A stretch of DNA of 64,000 bases. It comes from Streptomyces parvulus. Lineage in GTDB: Bacteria > Actinomycetota > Actinomycetes > Streptomycetales > Streptomycetaceae. Each line of letters begins with the position of its first letter. Position 1 is the stretch's first letter. The stretch spans positions 310,001-374,000 of the forward strand of contig NZ_BMRX01000007.1 in assembly GCF_014648855.1 (NCBI RefSeq). Direction: 5' to 3'. A model generated the notes under the pieces. That model made no database searches and was not told where the DNA came from. It was given only the letters and a program-made list of their open reading frames with translations. A program made the position numbers and the translations under genes. This document shows, piece by piece, positions 16,404-25,368 of this stretch.

Positions 16404-16913
16404 TCAGGCGTCCTGTTCGACGAGTCGGGTCAGGCGGATGCGGTTGATCTTCCCCAGTTCGGTGCGGACGATCTCCCGCTCCTGCTCGGGCGAGTTGCCG
16501 ATCCGCTCCTTGACCGCGTCCCGCATCTGCTCGCCGGTCCGGCCGGTGGCGCAGATGAGGAAGACGTGGCCGAACCTGTCCTGGTAGGCCAGGTTCAGTT
16601 CGAGCATCTCCGCCTTGAGTGCCTCGGTGGCTCCGGCCATGCCCGCCTGTTCGCGGGACGAGGTCGGGTCGCCGGGCTTGGGGCGGCCGATCGGCGGGTG
16701 TCCGGCCATCGCCTCCGCGAGGTCGTCGGCCGTCAGGGCGGCCATGGCGGCGTCGCTGGCGGCGTACAGGTCCTCGGGGGTGGCGTAGGGACGGGCGGCG
16801 AGCAGTTGCCGGGCCCATGCCGTGGAGGCGCACGCCTCGTGGAGTTCGGCGCGTGCCGCCGGCTCCTCGAGGGTGTTGAATCGGGCCAGGCCCGACGCGG
16901 AAGTGGACGTCAC
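16404..16913 (-). CDS. uraD: OHCU decarboxylase
   Basis: This 169-aa helical protein decarboxylates 2-oxo-4-hydroxy-4-carboxy-5-ureidoimidazoline to S-allantoin. AGHPPIGRPKPGD carries the catalytic His, SREQAGM the Glu/Gln pair, and FGHVFLICATGRTGEQM is the family C-terminal signature. I chose GTG 16913 because GGAGG lies 5 nt upstream; the longer frame to 16973 would run into the promoter. It is the first gene of the uricase operon. Confidence 0.93.
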   Translation of the reverse strand: MTSTSASGLARFNTLEEPAARAELHEACASTAWARQLLAARPYATPEDLYAASDAAMAALTADDLAEAMAGHPPIGRPKPGDPTSSREQAGMAGATEALKAEMLELNLAYQDRFGHVFLICATGRTGEQMRDAVKERIGNSPEQEREIVRTELGKINRIRLTRLVEQDA

Positions 16914-16951
16914 GGGAGCCTCCGTGGCCTTGTGCTGAACGGGCGTGCCGA

Positions 16952-16992
16952 TAGCTAACGCCCTCGGAAACAAGCCGTCAACACTTTGTTGA
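16952..16992 (-). promoter_or_regulatory. Uricase-operon promoter with TCAACA-N3-TGTTGA operator
   Basis: Read on the minus strand, TTGACG (16976-16981), an 18-nt spacer and TAGCTA (16952-16957) form a promoter 39 nt before uraD. The palindrome TCAACA-N3-TGTTGA (16978-16992) overlaps its -35 box. The same palindrome, with the same arms and spacing, overlaps the -35 of the catalase promoter. A CGGAAACAAG half-element (16965-16974) sits in the spacer. Nothing else is seen in the remaining 16914-17080 gap. Confidence 0.75.
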
Positions 16993-17080
16993 AAATTCGG
17001 GGTAACGAAAACCGCCGTCCGGTGAACGGACGGCGGCTCCTCGTCGACGGTGTCGTGCCTGGTCAGGCGGGTGTCCCGAG

Positions 17081-17449
17081 TCAGGCGCCCTTCTCGCGGT
17101 TGAGGTAGTTGTAGACGGTGAACCGGCTGACGCCCAGCGCGCCGGCGACGGTCTCCACTCCGTGGCGCACCGAGAAGGCGCCCCGCGCCTCCAGCATCCG
17201 CACCACCTCCTGCTTGGCCCTGCGGTCCAGCTCGGCCAGCGGCCTGCCCTGCCGGCGCTCCAGGGCCGCCAGGATGTGGTCCAGGGAGTCGGCGAGTTGC
17301 GGCAGGCGTACGGCGACGACGTCGACACCCTCCCAGGAGAGCACGACGTCGTCCTGGCCCGCCTCGTCGGGCGGGAGCATCTCGCCGCCGATGGCGTCGA
17401 CCAGGGGCTTGACGGCCGCGATGAAGGGCTCCTCCCCCGGACCGGTCAC
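17081..17449 (-). CDS. Small HTH regulator with DauR/YheO-type C-terminal HTH
   Basis: The 122-aa protein ends in a helix-turn-helix (about 72-118: ELDRRAKQEVVRMLEARGAF...VETVAGALGVSRFTVYNYL) that resembles the HTH_22 domain of DauR/YheO regulators. It lacks the usual N-terminal PAS-like YheO sensor; the first 60 residues form a short alpha/beta domain instead. The GTG at 17449 overlaps the stop of the MTH1187-type gene by 4 bp. It lies directly upstream of the uraD promoter on the same strand, so it is a good candidate for the protein that binds the TCAACA palindromes. That is inference. Confidence 0.75.
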   Translation of the reverse strand: MTGPGEEPFIAAVKPLVDAIGGEMLPPDEAGQDDVVLSWEGVDVVAVRLPQLADSLDHILAALERRQGRPLAELDRRAKQEVVRMLEARGAFSVRHGVETVAGALGVSRFTVYNYLNREKGA

Positions 17450-17712
17450 CGCTCGGCCTCCGCGTCCCCGCGCCCGTCGACCACGTTGACCTGGAGCGAG
17501 ATCCGGGTGGCGCCGGCCTCCAGGGTGCGGCGCAGCAGCGCGTCCACGGCGGTCAGCACCCGGTCCGCGCCGCCCTCGGCGGTGTTGCCGAACGGGCCGA
17601 CGTCGACGGCGTCCAGCCGCGCGGCCTCGACGACCTCCCGGGCCACCACCGCGTGGGCGGGGGCCTCGTCCAGATCGAAGGGTTCGGTCGTGAACTCCAC
17701 TCTCAATCGCAC
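17446..17712 (-). CDS. MTH1187/YkoF-type thiamine-binding-like protein
   Basis: This 88-aa ferredoxin-fold protein of the MTH1187 (DUF77) type has the family-like segments VDVGPFGNTAEGGADRVLTAV and GATRISLQVNVVDG. Family members bind thiamine or a similar small ligand as homo-oligomers. Its stop overlaps the GTG of the HTH gene, which suggests that it works with, or senses a ligand for, that regulator. AACCTA at 17719-17724 (TAGGTT on the coding strand) lies 6 nt before the GTG, so the transcript may be leaderless. Confidence 0.72.
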   Translation of the reverse strand: MRLRVEFTTEPFDLDEAPAHAVVAREVVEAARLDAVDVGPFGNTAEGGADRVLTAVDALLRRTLEAGATRISLQVNVVDGRGDAEAER

Positions 17713-17754
17713 GCGGTCAACCTAACGCGCGGTGACCGTTTCCGCCGCCCCCTC

Positions 17755-17819
17755 TTGACAAGGCCGGAGGCTCGACGGCAATCTTCCATTAAGCAGAAAC
17801 GAACTTCCGTAATGCGGAA
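17755..17819 (+). promoter_or_regulatory. hyi promoter with tandem TTCCG-N5-CGGAA boxes
   Basis: TTGACA (17755-17760), 18 nt, CAATCT (17779-17784). Two 15-mers follow at once: TTCCATTAAGCAGAA (17784-17798) and the perfect palindrome TTCCGTAATGCGGAA (17805-17819), with centres 21 bp apart. The region between them (17793-17810) matches the 18-bp element found in the catalase and gcl promoters. The position just past the -10 suits a repressor. Confidence 0.75.
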
Positions 17820-17850
17820 CACGATCGAACGGAAGGGAGCGCGGCACCCG

Positions 17851-18690
17851 ATGGGCTTCGCAGACCAGCGCTTCAACGTCAACCTGTCGATCCTCTTCAC
17901 GGAACTCCCGCTCCTGGAGCGCCCCGCGGCCGCCGCCGCGGCCGGCTTCACCGCGGTCGAGCTGTGGTGGCCCTGGATCGACTCGCCCACCCCCGAGCAG
18001 TCCGAGCTCGACGCCCTCAAGTCGGCGATCGAGGACGCGGGCGTCCAGCTCACCGGGCTGAACTTCTACGCCGGCCGGCTGCCGGGCCCCGACCGCGGCG
18101 CCCTGTCGGTGCCGGGCGAGGAGTCGGACCGCTTCCGCGCCAACATCGACGTGGCCGCCGACTTCGCCCGGTCCCTGGGCTGCACGGCGCTCAACGCGCT
18201 GTACGGCAACCGCGTCGAGGGCGTGGACCCGGCCGAGCAGGACCGGCTCGCGCTGGAGAACCTGGTCCTGGCCGCCCGCGCGGCCGACCGGATCGGCGCG
18301 ATCCTCCTGGTCGAGGCGCTGAACAAGCCCGAGTCGCCGCTGTACCCGCTGGTGTCGGCGCCGGCCGCGATCGCGGTCGTGGACAAGGTCAACGAGGCCA
18401 CCGGACTGGGCAACGCCAAGTTCCTCATGGACCTCTACCACCTGTCCATGAACGGCGAGGACCTGCCGCAGGTGATCGACGCGTACGCCGCGAAGACCGG
18501 CCACGTCCAGATCGCCGACAACCCCGGCCGCGGCGCCCCCGGCACCGGCTCGCTCCCCCTGGAGGAGCTGCTCGACCGGCTCGCGAAGGCCGGCTACGAC
18601 GGCTGGGTCGGCCTCGAGTACAAGCCGGGCGACGACCCCAGCGCCCAGTCCTTCTCCTGGCTGCCGGCCGAGGCCCGCGCGGCCCGCTGA
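17851..18690 (+). CDS. hyi: Hydroxypyruvate isomerase
   Basis: This 279-aa TIM-barrel isomerase interconverts tartronate semialdehyde and hydroxypyruvate. RFNVNLSILFTELPLLERPAAA is the typical N-terminus, LVEALNKPESPLYPLVS holds the metal-binding Glu, FLMDLYHLSMNGEDL the Asp/His, GHVQIADNPGRGAPGTG the substrate loop, and VGLEYKPGD the last metal Glu. I start it at ATG 17851 with GGAAGGGAG upstream; the longer frame from 17653 would cover the promoter. It is followed after 41 bp by glxR. Confidence 0.94.
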   Translation: MGFADQRFNVNLSILFTELPLLERPAAAAAAGFTAVELWWPWIDSPTPEQSELDALKSAIEDAGVQLTGLNFYAGRLPGPDRGALSVPGEESDRFRANIDVAADFARSLGCTALNALYGNRVEGVDPAEQDRLALENLVLAARAADRIGAILLVEALNKPESPLYPLVSAPAAIAVVDKVNEATGLGNAKFLMDLYHLSMNGEDLPQVIDAYAAKTGHVQIADNPGRGAPGTGSLPLEELLDRLAKAGYDGWVGLEYKPGDDPSAQSFSWLPAEARAAR

Positions 18691-18731
18691 GCGCCACCCC
18701 GCACAGAACTTTTTGCAGAGAGGTACCCGTC

Positions 18732-19622
18732 ATGAGCACTCTTCCCAAGGTCGCCTGGATCGGTCTCGGCATCATGGGCTCCCCCATGTCCGAGAACCTG
18801 ATCAAGGCCGGCTACCAGGTCACCGGCTTCACCCTGGAGCAGGAGAAGCTGGACCGCCTGTCCGCCGCGGGCGGCACCGTGGCCGGCTCGATCGCCGAGG
18901 CCGTGCGCGACGCCGACGTCGTCGTGACGATGGTCCCCGCGTCGCCGCAGGTCGAGGCCATCGCCTACGGCCCGGACGGCATCCTGGAGAACGCGAAGTC
19001 CGGCGCGCTCCTGGTCGACATGTCCTCGATCACCCCGCAGACCTCCGTGGACCTCGCGAAGGCCGCCGCGGACAAGGGCATCCGCGTCCTGGACGCCCCC
19101 GTGTCGGGCGGCGAGGCCGGCGCGATCGAGGCCGTGCTGTCCATCATGGTCGGCGGTGAGCAGGCCGACTTCGACGAGGCCAAGCCGCTCCTGGAGGCGC
19201 TCGGCAAGACCATCGTGCTGTGCGGTCCGCACGGCTCGGGCCAGACCGTGAAGGCCGCCAACCAGCTCATCGTCGCCGTGAACATCCAGGCGTGCGCCGA
19301 GGCCGTGGTCTTCCTGGAGAAGTCGGGCGTCGACCTGAAGGCCGCCCTCGACGTCCTCAACGGCGGCCTGGCCGGCTCGACCGTGCTGACCCGGAAGAAG
19401 GACAACTTCCTCGGCCGGGACTTCAAGCCGGGCTTCCGCATCGACCTGCACCACAAGGACATGGGCATCGTCACCGACGCCGCCCGCAACGTCGGCGCCG
19501 CGCTGCCGGTCGGCGCCGTGGTGGCCCAGCTGGTCGCGTCGCTGCGCGCCCAGGGCGACGGCGGCCTGGACCACTCGGCGCTGCTGCGGGCCGTGGAGCG
19601 CCTCTCCGGCGACCAGGTCTGA
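18732..19622 (+). CDS. glxR: 2-hydroxy-3-oxopropionate (tartronate semialdehyde) reductase
   Basis: This 296-aa beta-hydroxyacid dehydrogenase reduces tartronate semialdehyde, the Gcl product, to D-glycerate with NAD(P)H. The nucleotide motif is WIGLGIMGSPMSENL (about 9-23), the substrate loop DAPVSGGEAGA (about 121-131) and the catalytic lysine lies in VKAANQLIV (about 173). Transcription is with hyi; AGAGAGG precedes the ATG. The next gene, catalase, has its own promoter. Confidence 0.95.
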   Translation: MSTLPKVAWIGLGIMGSPMSENLIKAGYQVTGFTLEQEKLDRLSAAGGTVAGSIAEAVRDADVVVTMVPASPQVEAIAYGPDGILENAKSGALLVDMSSITPQTSVDLAKAAADKGIRVLDAPVSGGEAGAIEAVLSIMVGGEQADFDEAKPLLEALGKTIVLCGPHGSGQTVKAANQLIVAVNIQACAEAVVFLEKSGVDLKAALDVLNGGLAGSTVLTRKKDNFLGRDFKPGFRIDLHHKDMGIVTDAARNVGAALPVGAVVAQLVASLRAQGDGGLDHSALLRAVERLSGDQV

Positions 19623-19710
19623 CCGCAGGCACCGCACCAGACCTCCGGGCGGCGCCGCCGCTGACACCTGTCCTGTCGCGCCCGAGCGGTGGCGCCGCCC
19701 GGAACCCACT

Positions 19711-19784
19711 TCAACAAACTGTTGACGTGCTGATGCTCCAAATTTAAGCTCCACGAAGCGGAAACAAGTTTCCGCTGCCCCTCG
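19711..19784 (+). promoter_or_regulatory. Catalase promoter carrying two different operators
   Basis: TTGACG (19722-19727), 17 nt, TAAGCT (19745-19750). The palindrome TCAACA-N3-TGTTGA (19711-19725) overlaps the -35, as in the uricase operon. The 18-bp inverted repeat GCGGAAACAAGTTTCCGC (19758-19775) lies 7 nt past the -10, as in hyi and gcl. Flanking 15-mers centred at 19756 and 19777 keep the 21-bp spacing. Confidence 0.78.
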
Positions 19785-19799
19785 CACGGAAGGTCCACG

Positions 19800-21263
19800 A
19801 TGTCGCAGCGAGTGCTCACGACAGAGTCCGGCGCCCCGGTCGCCGACAACCAGAACTCCGCTTCCGCCGGCATCGGCGGCCCCCTCCTGATCCAGGACCA
19901 GCACCTGCTGGAGAAGCTCGCCCGCTTCAACCGCGAGCGCATCCCGGAGCGCGTGGTGCACGCCCGCGGTTCCGGCGCGTACGGCCACTTCGAGGTGACC
20001 GACGACGTCACCGACTTCACCCACGCCGACTTCCTGAGCAGCGTCGGCAAGCGCACCGAGGTCTTCCTGCGCTTCTCCACGGTGGCCGACTCGCTCGGCG
20101 GCGCGGACGCGGTCCGCGACCCGCGCGGCTTCGCGCTGAAGTTCTACACCGAGGAGGGCAACTACGACCTCGTCGGCAACAACACCCCGGTGTTCTTCAT
20201 CAAGGACCCGATCAAGTTCCCCGACTTCATCCACTCGCAGAAGCGCGACCCGTTCTCGGGCCGCCAGGAGCCGGACAACGTCTGGGACTTCTGGGCGCAC
20301 TCCCCCGAGGCCACGCACCAGGTGACCTGGCTGATGGGCGACCGCGGCATCCCGGCGTCCTACCGCCACATGGACGGCTTCGGCTCGCACACCTACCAGT
20401 GGACGAACGCCAAGGGCGAGTCGTACTTCGTCAAGTACCACTTCAAGACCGACCAGGGCATCCGCTGCCTGACCGCCGAGCAGGCGGCCGAGCAGGCCGG
20501 GCAGGACCCGACCTCGCACCAGACGGACCTGGTGCAGGCCATCGAGCGGGGCGTGTACCCGTCGTGGACCCTGCACGTGCAGCTGATGCCGGCGGCCGAG
20601 GCGGCGAACTACCGCTTCAACCCGTTCGACGTGACGAAGGTCTGGCCGCACGGCGACTACCCGCTGCGCCGCGTGGGCCGCCTGGTCCTCGACCGCAACC
20701 CGGACAACGTCTTCGCCGAGGTCGAGCAGGCCGCGTTCTCCCCGAACAACTTCGTTCCGGGCATCGGCCCCTCGCCCGACAAGATGCTCCAGGGCCGCCT
20801 GTTCGCCTACGCCGACGCGCACCGCTACCGCCTGGGCGTCAACCACACCCAGCTCGCGGTGAACGCCCCGAAGGCCGTGCCCGGCGGCGCCGCCAACTAC
20901 GGCCGCGACGGCCTCATGGCGTCCAACCCGCAGGGCCGTGACGCCAAGAACTACGAGCCGAACTCCCACGACGGCCCGGTGGAGACCGGCCGCCCGCTGG
21001 CCGCGCCGCTCGCCGTCTCCGGCCACACCGGCACCCACGAGGCGCCGCAGCACACCAAGGACGACCCGTTCTTCCAGGCCGGCGAGCTGTACCGGCTGAT
21101 GACCGAGGACGAGAAGAAGCGACTGATCGCGACCATCGCCGGCGGCCTGTCCCAGGTCTCCCGCAACGACGTGGTCGAGAAGAACCTCGCGCACTTCCAC
21201 GCGGCCGACACCGAGTACGGCAAGCGCGTGGAGGAGGCGGTCCGCGCCCTGCGCGAGGACTGA
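19800..21263 (+). CDS. katA: Catalase, small-subunit monofunctional type
   Basis: This 487-aa heme catalase (clade 3 length) dismutates H2O2. Distal His54 is in [12 protein letters not shown], the distal Asn127 in [12 protein letters not shown], and the proximal heme ligand Tyr337 in [14 protein letters not shown]. It is cytosolic. Its place between glxR and gcl and its shared operators suggest that it serves to remove peroxide made by uricase. It is not next to an OxyR- or CatR-type regulator. ATG 19800 has GGAAGG at 19788-19793. Confidence 0.96.
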   Translation: MSQRVLTTESGAPVADNQNSASAGIGGPLLIQDQHLLEKLARFNRERIPERVVHARGSGAYGHFEVTDDVTDFTHADFLSSVGKRTEVFLRFSTVADSLGGADAVRDPRGFALKFYTEEGNYDLVGNNTPVFFIKDPIKFPDFIHSQKRDPFSGRQEPDNVWDFWAHSPEATHQVTWLMGDRGIPASYRHMDGFGSHTYQWTNAKGESYFVKYHFKTDQGIRCLTAEQAAEQAGQDPTSHQTDLVQAIERGVYPSWTLHVQLMPAAEAANYRFNPFDVTKVWPHGDYPLRRVGRLVLDRNPDNVFAEVEQAAFSPNNFVPGIGPSPDKMLQGRLFAYADAHRYRLGVNHTQLAVNAPKAVPGGAANYGRDGLMASNPQGRDAKNYEPNSHDGPVETGRPLAAPLAVSGHTGTHEAPQHTKDDPFFQAGELYRLMTEDEKKRLIATIAGGLSQVSRNDVVEKNLAHFHAADTEYGKRVEEAVRALRED

Positions 21264-21690
21264 CCCACGACTCGCGCACGGACCCGGCGGGGAGGCCGGA
21301 CCGTGTGCGCGGCCCGCGCAGGCACCGGAGCAGCCCGGATGAGGGGTGAGAGCCAGGTGCCGGCGCGGGCAGGGCGAGGACCGCGGCGGCCTGCGAGCCA
21401 GTGCGGTGGTGAAGGGCACGGACGCTTCTCCTACGACCTGAGGGGAGCAGCGTTCCGCGCCCGTCGCACCGCCGCGGTCCCAGCCACACCACGCCTCTGG
21501 TGAGCAGAGGCCCCCAAACCCCGTCCGGCGGCGCGAACGACCTGTCGCGCCCAGCCTCGCGCCGCCGGACGGTCACCACGTGAAGAACCTTCACCGGCTG
21601 GAGAGCGCCGGATGCGGACGGTCCCGCATCCGGCGCTCTCCGGCGTTCGCCCGGGGTGCGCGTCCGGCGCCGCCGCAGCAGCCTGAAGAC
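21264..21690. other. 427-bp non-coding region with three consecutive hairpins
   Basis: No coding region is supported here. Three perfect inverted repeats follow one another: 21493-21511 (7-bp stem, 5-nt loop), 21521-21572 (16-bp stem, 20-nt loop) and 21600-21641 (18-bp stem, 6-nt loop). The last looks like a strong intrinsic terminator; an imperfect stem near 21274-21312 may end the catalase message. A structured RNA cannot be excluded. Confidence 0.5.
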
Positions 21691-21927
21691 ATGGCACTTC
21701 CACCAAAGCACCCGCACATCGTCGTCCACTCCCCCGCCCTCGACGGCTCCCGCCGCGTCACCTCCGGCGACGAGACCCTCGGCGTCGCCTCGCACATCGA
21801 CGACGTCGCCGAACTGCTGCGCCTGGCCGACCTGTACGTCACCGACGTCGAGGACAGCAACCTGGTCCAATGGCAGGGCGGCGGCCCGGACGAGTGGCCG
21901 GGACTGCACGAGCACCACGAGGGCTGA
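21691..21927 (+). CDS. Small conserved hypothetical protein, 78 aa
   Basis: This small soluble, acidic protein begins MALPPKHPHIVVHSP. It has a beta-rich start, a helical middle (VASHIDDVAELLRLADLYV) and a His/Glu/Gly tail. I do not recognise a family. The ATG at 21691 is preceded by only a weak GAAGA. Codon usage (high third-position GC) supports a real gene. Confidence 0.55.
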   Translation: MALPPKHPHIVVHSPALDGSRRVTSGDETLGVASHIDDVAELLRLADLYVTDVEDSNLVQWQGGGPDEWPGLHEHHEG

Positions 21928-21984
21928 CCCGGGCGTAGGCGCCCCGGGGAGCGGGCACAAACCCGGCAACACGGGGGCACGGGG

Positions 21985-22602
21985 GTGGTGTCGGTGGACG
22001 AGGACGGGGCGCTTCGGCTGGAGCCGCACGAGGTGGCGCTGCTGCGGGGCGGGCCGCGCGCCGCCGTCACGGTGGCGGTGGTGGACCTGTATCTGCGGGG
22101 CGCCGTCGAACCCGGCCCGCCGGGCACCGTACGGGCGCTGCCGACCGAGCCGGGGACGGCCGCGACGCCCCTTCCCCCGCTGGCCGAGGCGGTGCGCTGG
22201 AGCCTAGAGGAGCCGCTGGGCATCAGGAGGCTGACCCGGCACCCGGACGTCCGCCTGGCGGTGGCGCTGATGCGCATCCCGCTCGCGGAGGACGGTCTGC
22301 TGCGCTACCCGCTGCTCGGCCCGACCCGGGCCGCCCGCCGCCGGGTGCGGGACCTGCGCGAGCGGCACCCGCTGCCCGGCGGCCGGCGCGGTCTGACGGC
22401 CGACGACCGGCTGCTCGCCGTCGCCCTGCACGACGAGGCGGCGCTGCTCCTCCTGCTGCCCCGTTTCGCCCTCAGGGCCGGTCTGGTGGAGCGGGCGGAG
22501 GTGGCGGACCGCGGACCGCGGCGGTACTCGTCGCGCGGCGGCCCGAGCGGCGCGTCCGACCCATTCCACTGCGGCGGGGGCACGGGCGGCGGCCCCGACT
22601 GA
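21985..22602 (+). CDS. TIGR04222-like protein with Gly-rich tail
   Basis: The N-terminal segment LRLEPHEVALLRGGPRAAVTVAVVDLYLRGAV (about 9-40) matches the start of actinobacterial TIGR04222-type proteins, and the middle is arginine-rich and helical (about 105-140). The C-terminus is a Ser/Gly tail with one Cys (SSRGGPSGASDPFHCGGG), a worn version of the Cys/Gly-rich tails in that family. Membrane segments typical of the family are missing, so this is a shortened form. The start is uncertain among GTG codons at 21985, 21988 and 21994. Confidence 0.6.
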   Translation: MVSVDEDGALRLEPHEVALLRGGPRAAVTVAVVDLYLRGAVEPGPPGTVRALPTEPGTAATPLPPLAEAVRWSLEEPLGIRRLTRHPDVRLAVALMRIPLAEDGLLRYPLLGPTRAARRRVRDLRERHPLPGGRRGLTADDRLLAVALHDEAALLLLLPRFALRAGLVERAEVADRGPRRYSSRGGPSGASDPFHCGGGTGGGPD

Positions 22603-22682
22603 GCGGGACCGGGCCGGGCGGATACGGCCGCGCACAAGAGGCGCGCACGGGCACACAAGAGCCGGGTACGGCCGCACACGGA

Positions 22683-22715
22683 AGAGCGGCCCGTCCGTCA
22701 GGAACGGGCCGCTCT
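22683..22715. terminator. Bidirectional terminator between TIGR04222-like gene and gcl
   Basis: A perfect 12-bp stem (22683-22694 with 22704-22715) with a 9-nt loop lies 18 nt past the gcl stop. The remaining 22603-22682 contains only GC-rich repeats such as GGGCACACAAGAG. Confidence 0.75.
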
Positions 22716-22732
22716 CGGTGTACCGCGGAGGG

Positions 22733-24517
<1,785 letters not shown>

Positions 24518-24588
24518 CGAGTACTCCTGCTCCGGCTGTCGGATTCGCACTCCCGTCGCGCCCCGCGGTGAGCTTCTTCCGTAGCAAC

Positions 24589-24655
24589 TTCCGTATAGCG
24601 AAATTTGTTTTCTACGATCTGGAAGTAATGTAAGTGGGCAGCCGAGGGCAGTCAA
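24589..24655 (-). promoter_or_regulatory. gcl promoter with tandem operators
   Basis: On the minus strand, TTGACT (24650-24655), 17 nt and TACATT (24627-24632) form the promoter. The 18-bp element (24598-24615) lies 11 nt past the -10 and resembles those of hyi and catalase. The flanking 15-mers TTCCGTATAGCGAAA (24589-24603) and TTCTACGATCTGGAA (24610-24624) have centres 21 bp apart. Confidence 0.75.
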
Positions 24656-24672
24656 GAGAGGACGATGGGGTC

Positions 24673-25350
24673 ATGTCCGAGACCATCTCGGTGTGCTGCA
24701 CCGCCTGCGGGCGCCGGCACCGCTACACGGCGCCCTCGTATCCCTGCGCGTGCGGGAAGCCGGTCGCGCCCGCGCTCGATCCGCGGGGGACCGCGACCGT
24801 GGTCACCCACCGGGCGTGGGACGAGGAATGGGTCGGGGTGCGCTGCGCGGCCTGCGGGGAGCGCGGCCGGTGGCCGCGGCCGGAGCTGGGGTGCCCGTGC
24901 GGCGCGGTGCTGTGCGTGCCGGTGGACGAGGCGGCGCCGGGACGGTCCGGGCGGGACCCCGGGTCACGGGTGCCGGCCCACCGGGCGGTGCCGATCCGCA
25001 CCGCGCGCGACGCGGTCACCGCGGCGGTGCTGTATCTGCGCGGGCTGGGGCACCGGGACGTCCGCCGTGCCGACCAGCGGCCGCTGTCGGGCATCGGGCT
25101 GGCCGCGGCGGGCCTCGTCGTGCAGGTGGACCCGACGGCGGGCCCGGCGACGGCGCGGGACGTGGAGTGCCTGTGGCTGACGGGCATGGCGGAGTCGGCG
25201 CGGTGCGTCCACTTCTCCCTGGCCGGTTACGCCCGGGACGCCCGGGACCGCGCCGACCTGCTCGGGGTGGCGCTGTTCGTGCTGGACCCGACGGGAGTAC
25301 CGCGCCCGGCCAACGCGCCGGCCGTGACGCTGGACGCCACGGCCGACTGA
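24673..25350 (+). CDS. Double zinc-ribbon protein with degenerate Mrr-like nuclease fold
   Basis: The 225-aa protein begins with two C-x2-C/C-x-C clusters (C9, C12, C25, C27 and C58, C61, C74, C76) that look like zinc ribbons. Residues about 108-210 then follow the layout of Mrr-type restriction endonuclease domains: helix AVLYLRGLGHRDV, strand SGIGLAAAGLVVQVD, helix and VHFSLAGYARDARDRADLLGVALFVLD. The catalytic Asp and Q-V-K expected in strands two and three are replaced (GIGL, QVD), so the fold is probably inactive and may bind DNA. It starts 17 nt beyond the gcl -35 box and is divergent from gcl. Confidence 0.6.
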   Translation: MSETISVCCTACGRRHRYTAPSYPCACGKPVAPALDPRGTATVVTHRAWDEEWVGVRCAACGERGRWPRPELGCPCGAVLCVPVDEAAPGRSGRDPGSRVPAHRAVPIRTARDAVTAAVLYLRGLGHRDVRRADQRPLSGIGLAAAGLVVQVDPTAGPATARDVECLWLTGMAESARCVHFSLAGYARDARDRADLLGVALFVLDPTGVPRPANAPAVTLDATAD

Positions 25351-25368
25351 GGGGCGCTGCCGGGGGCG

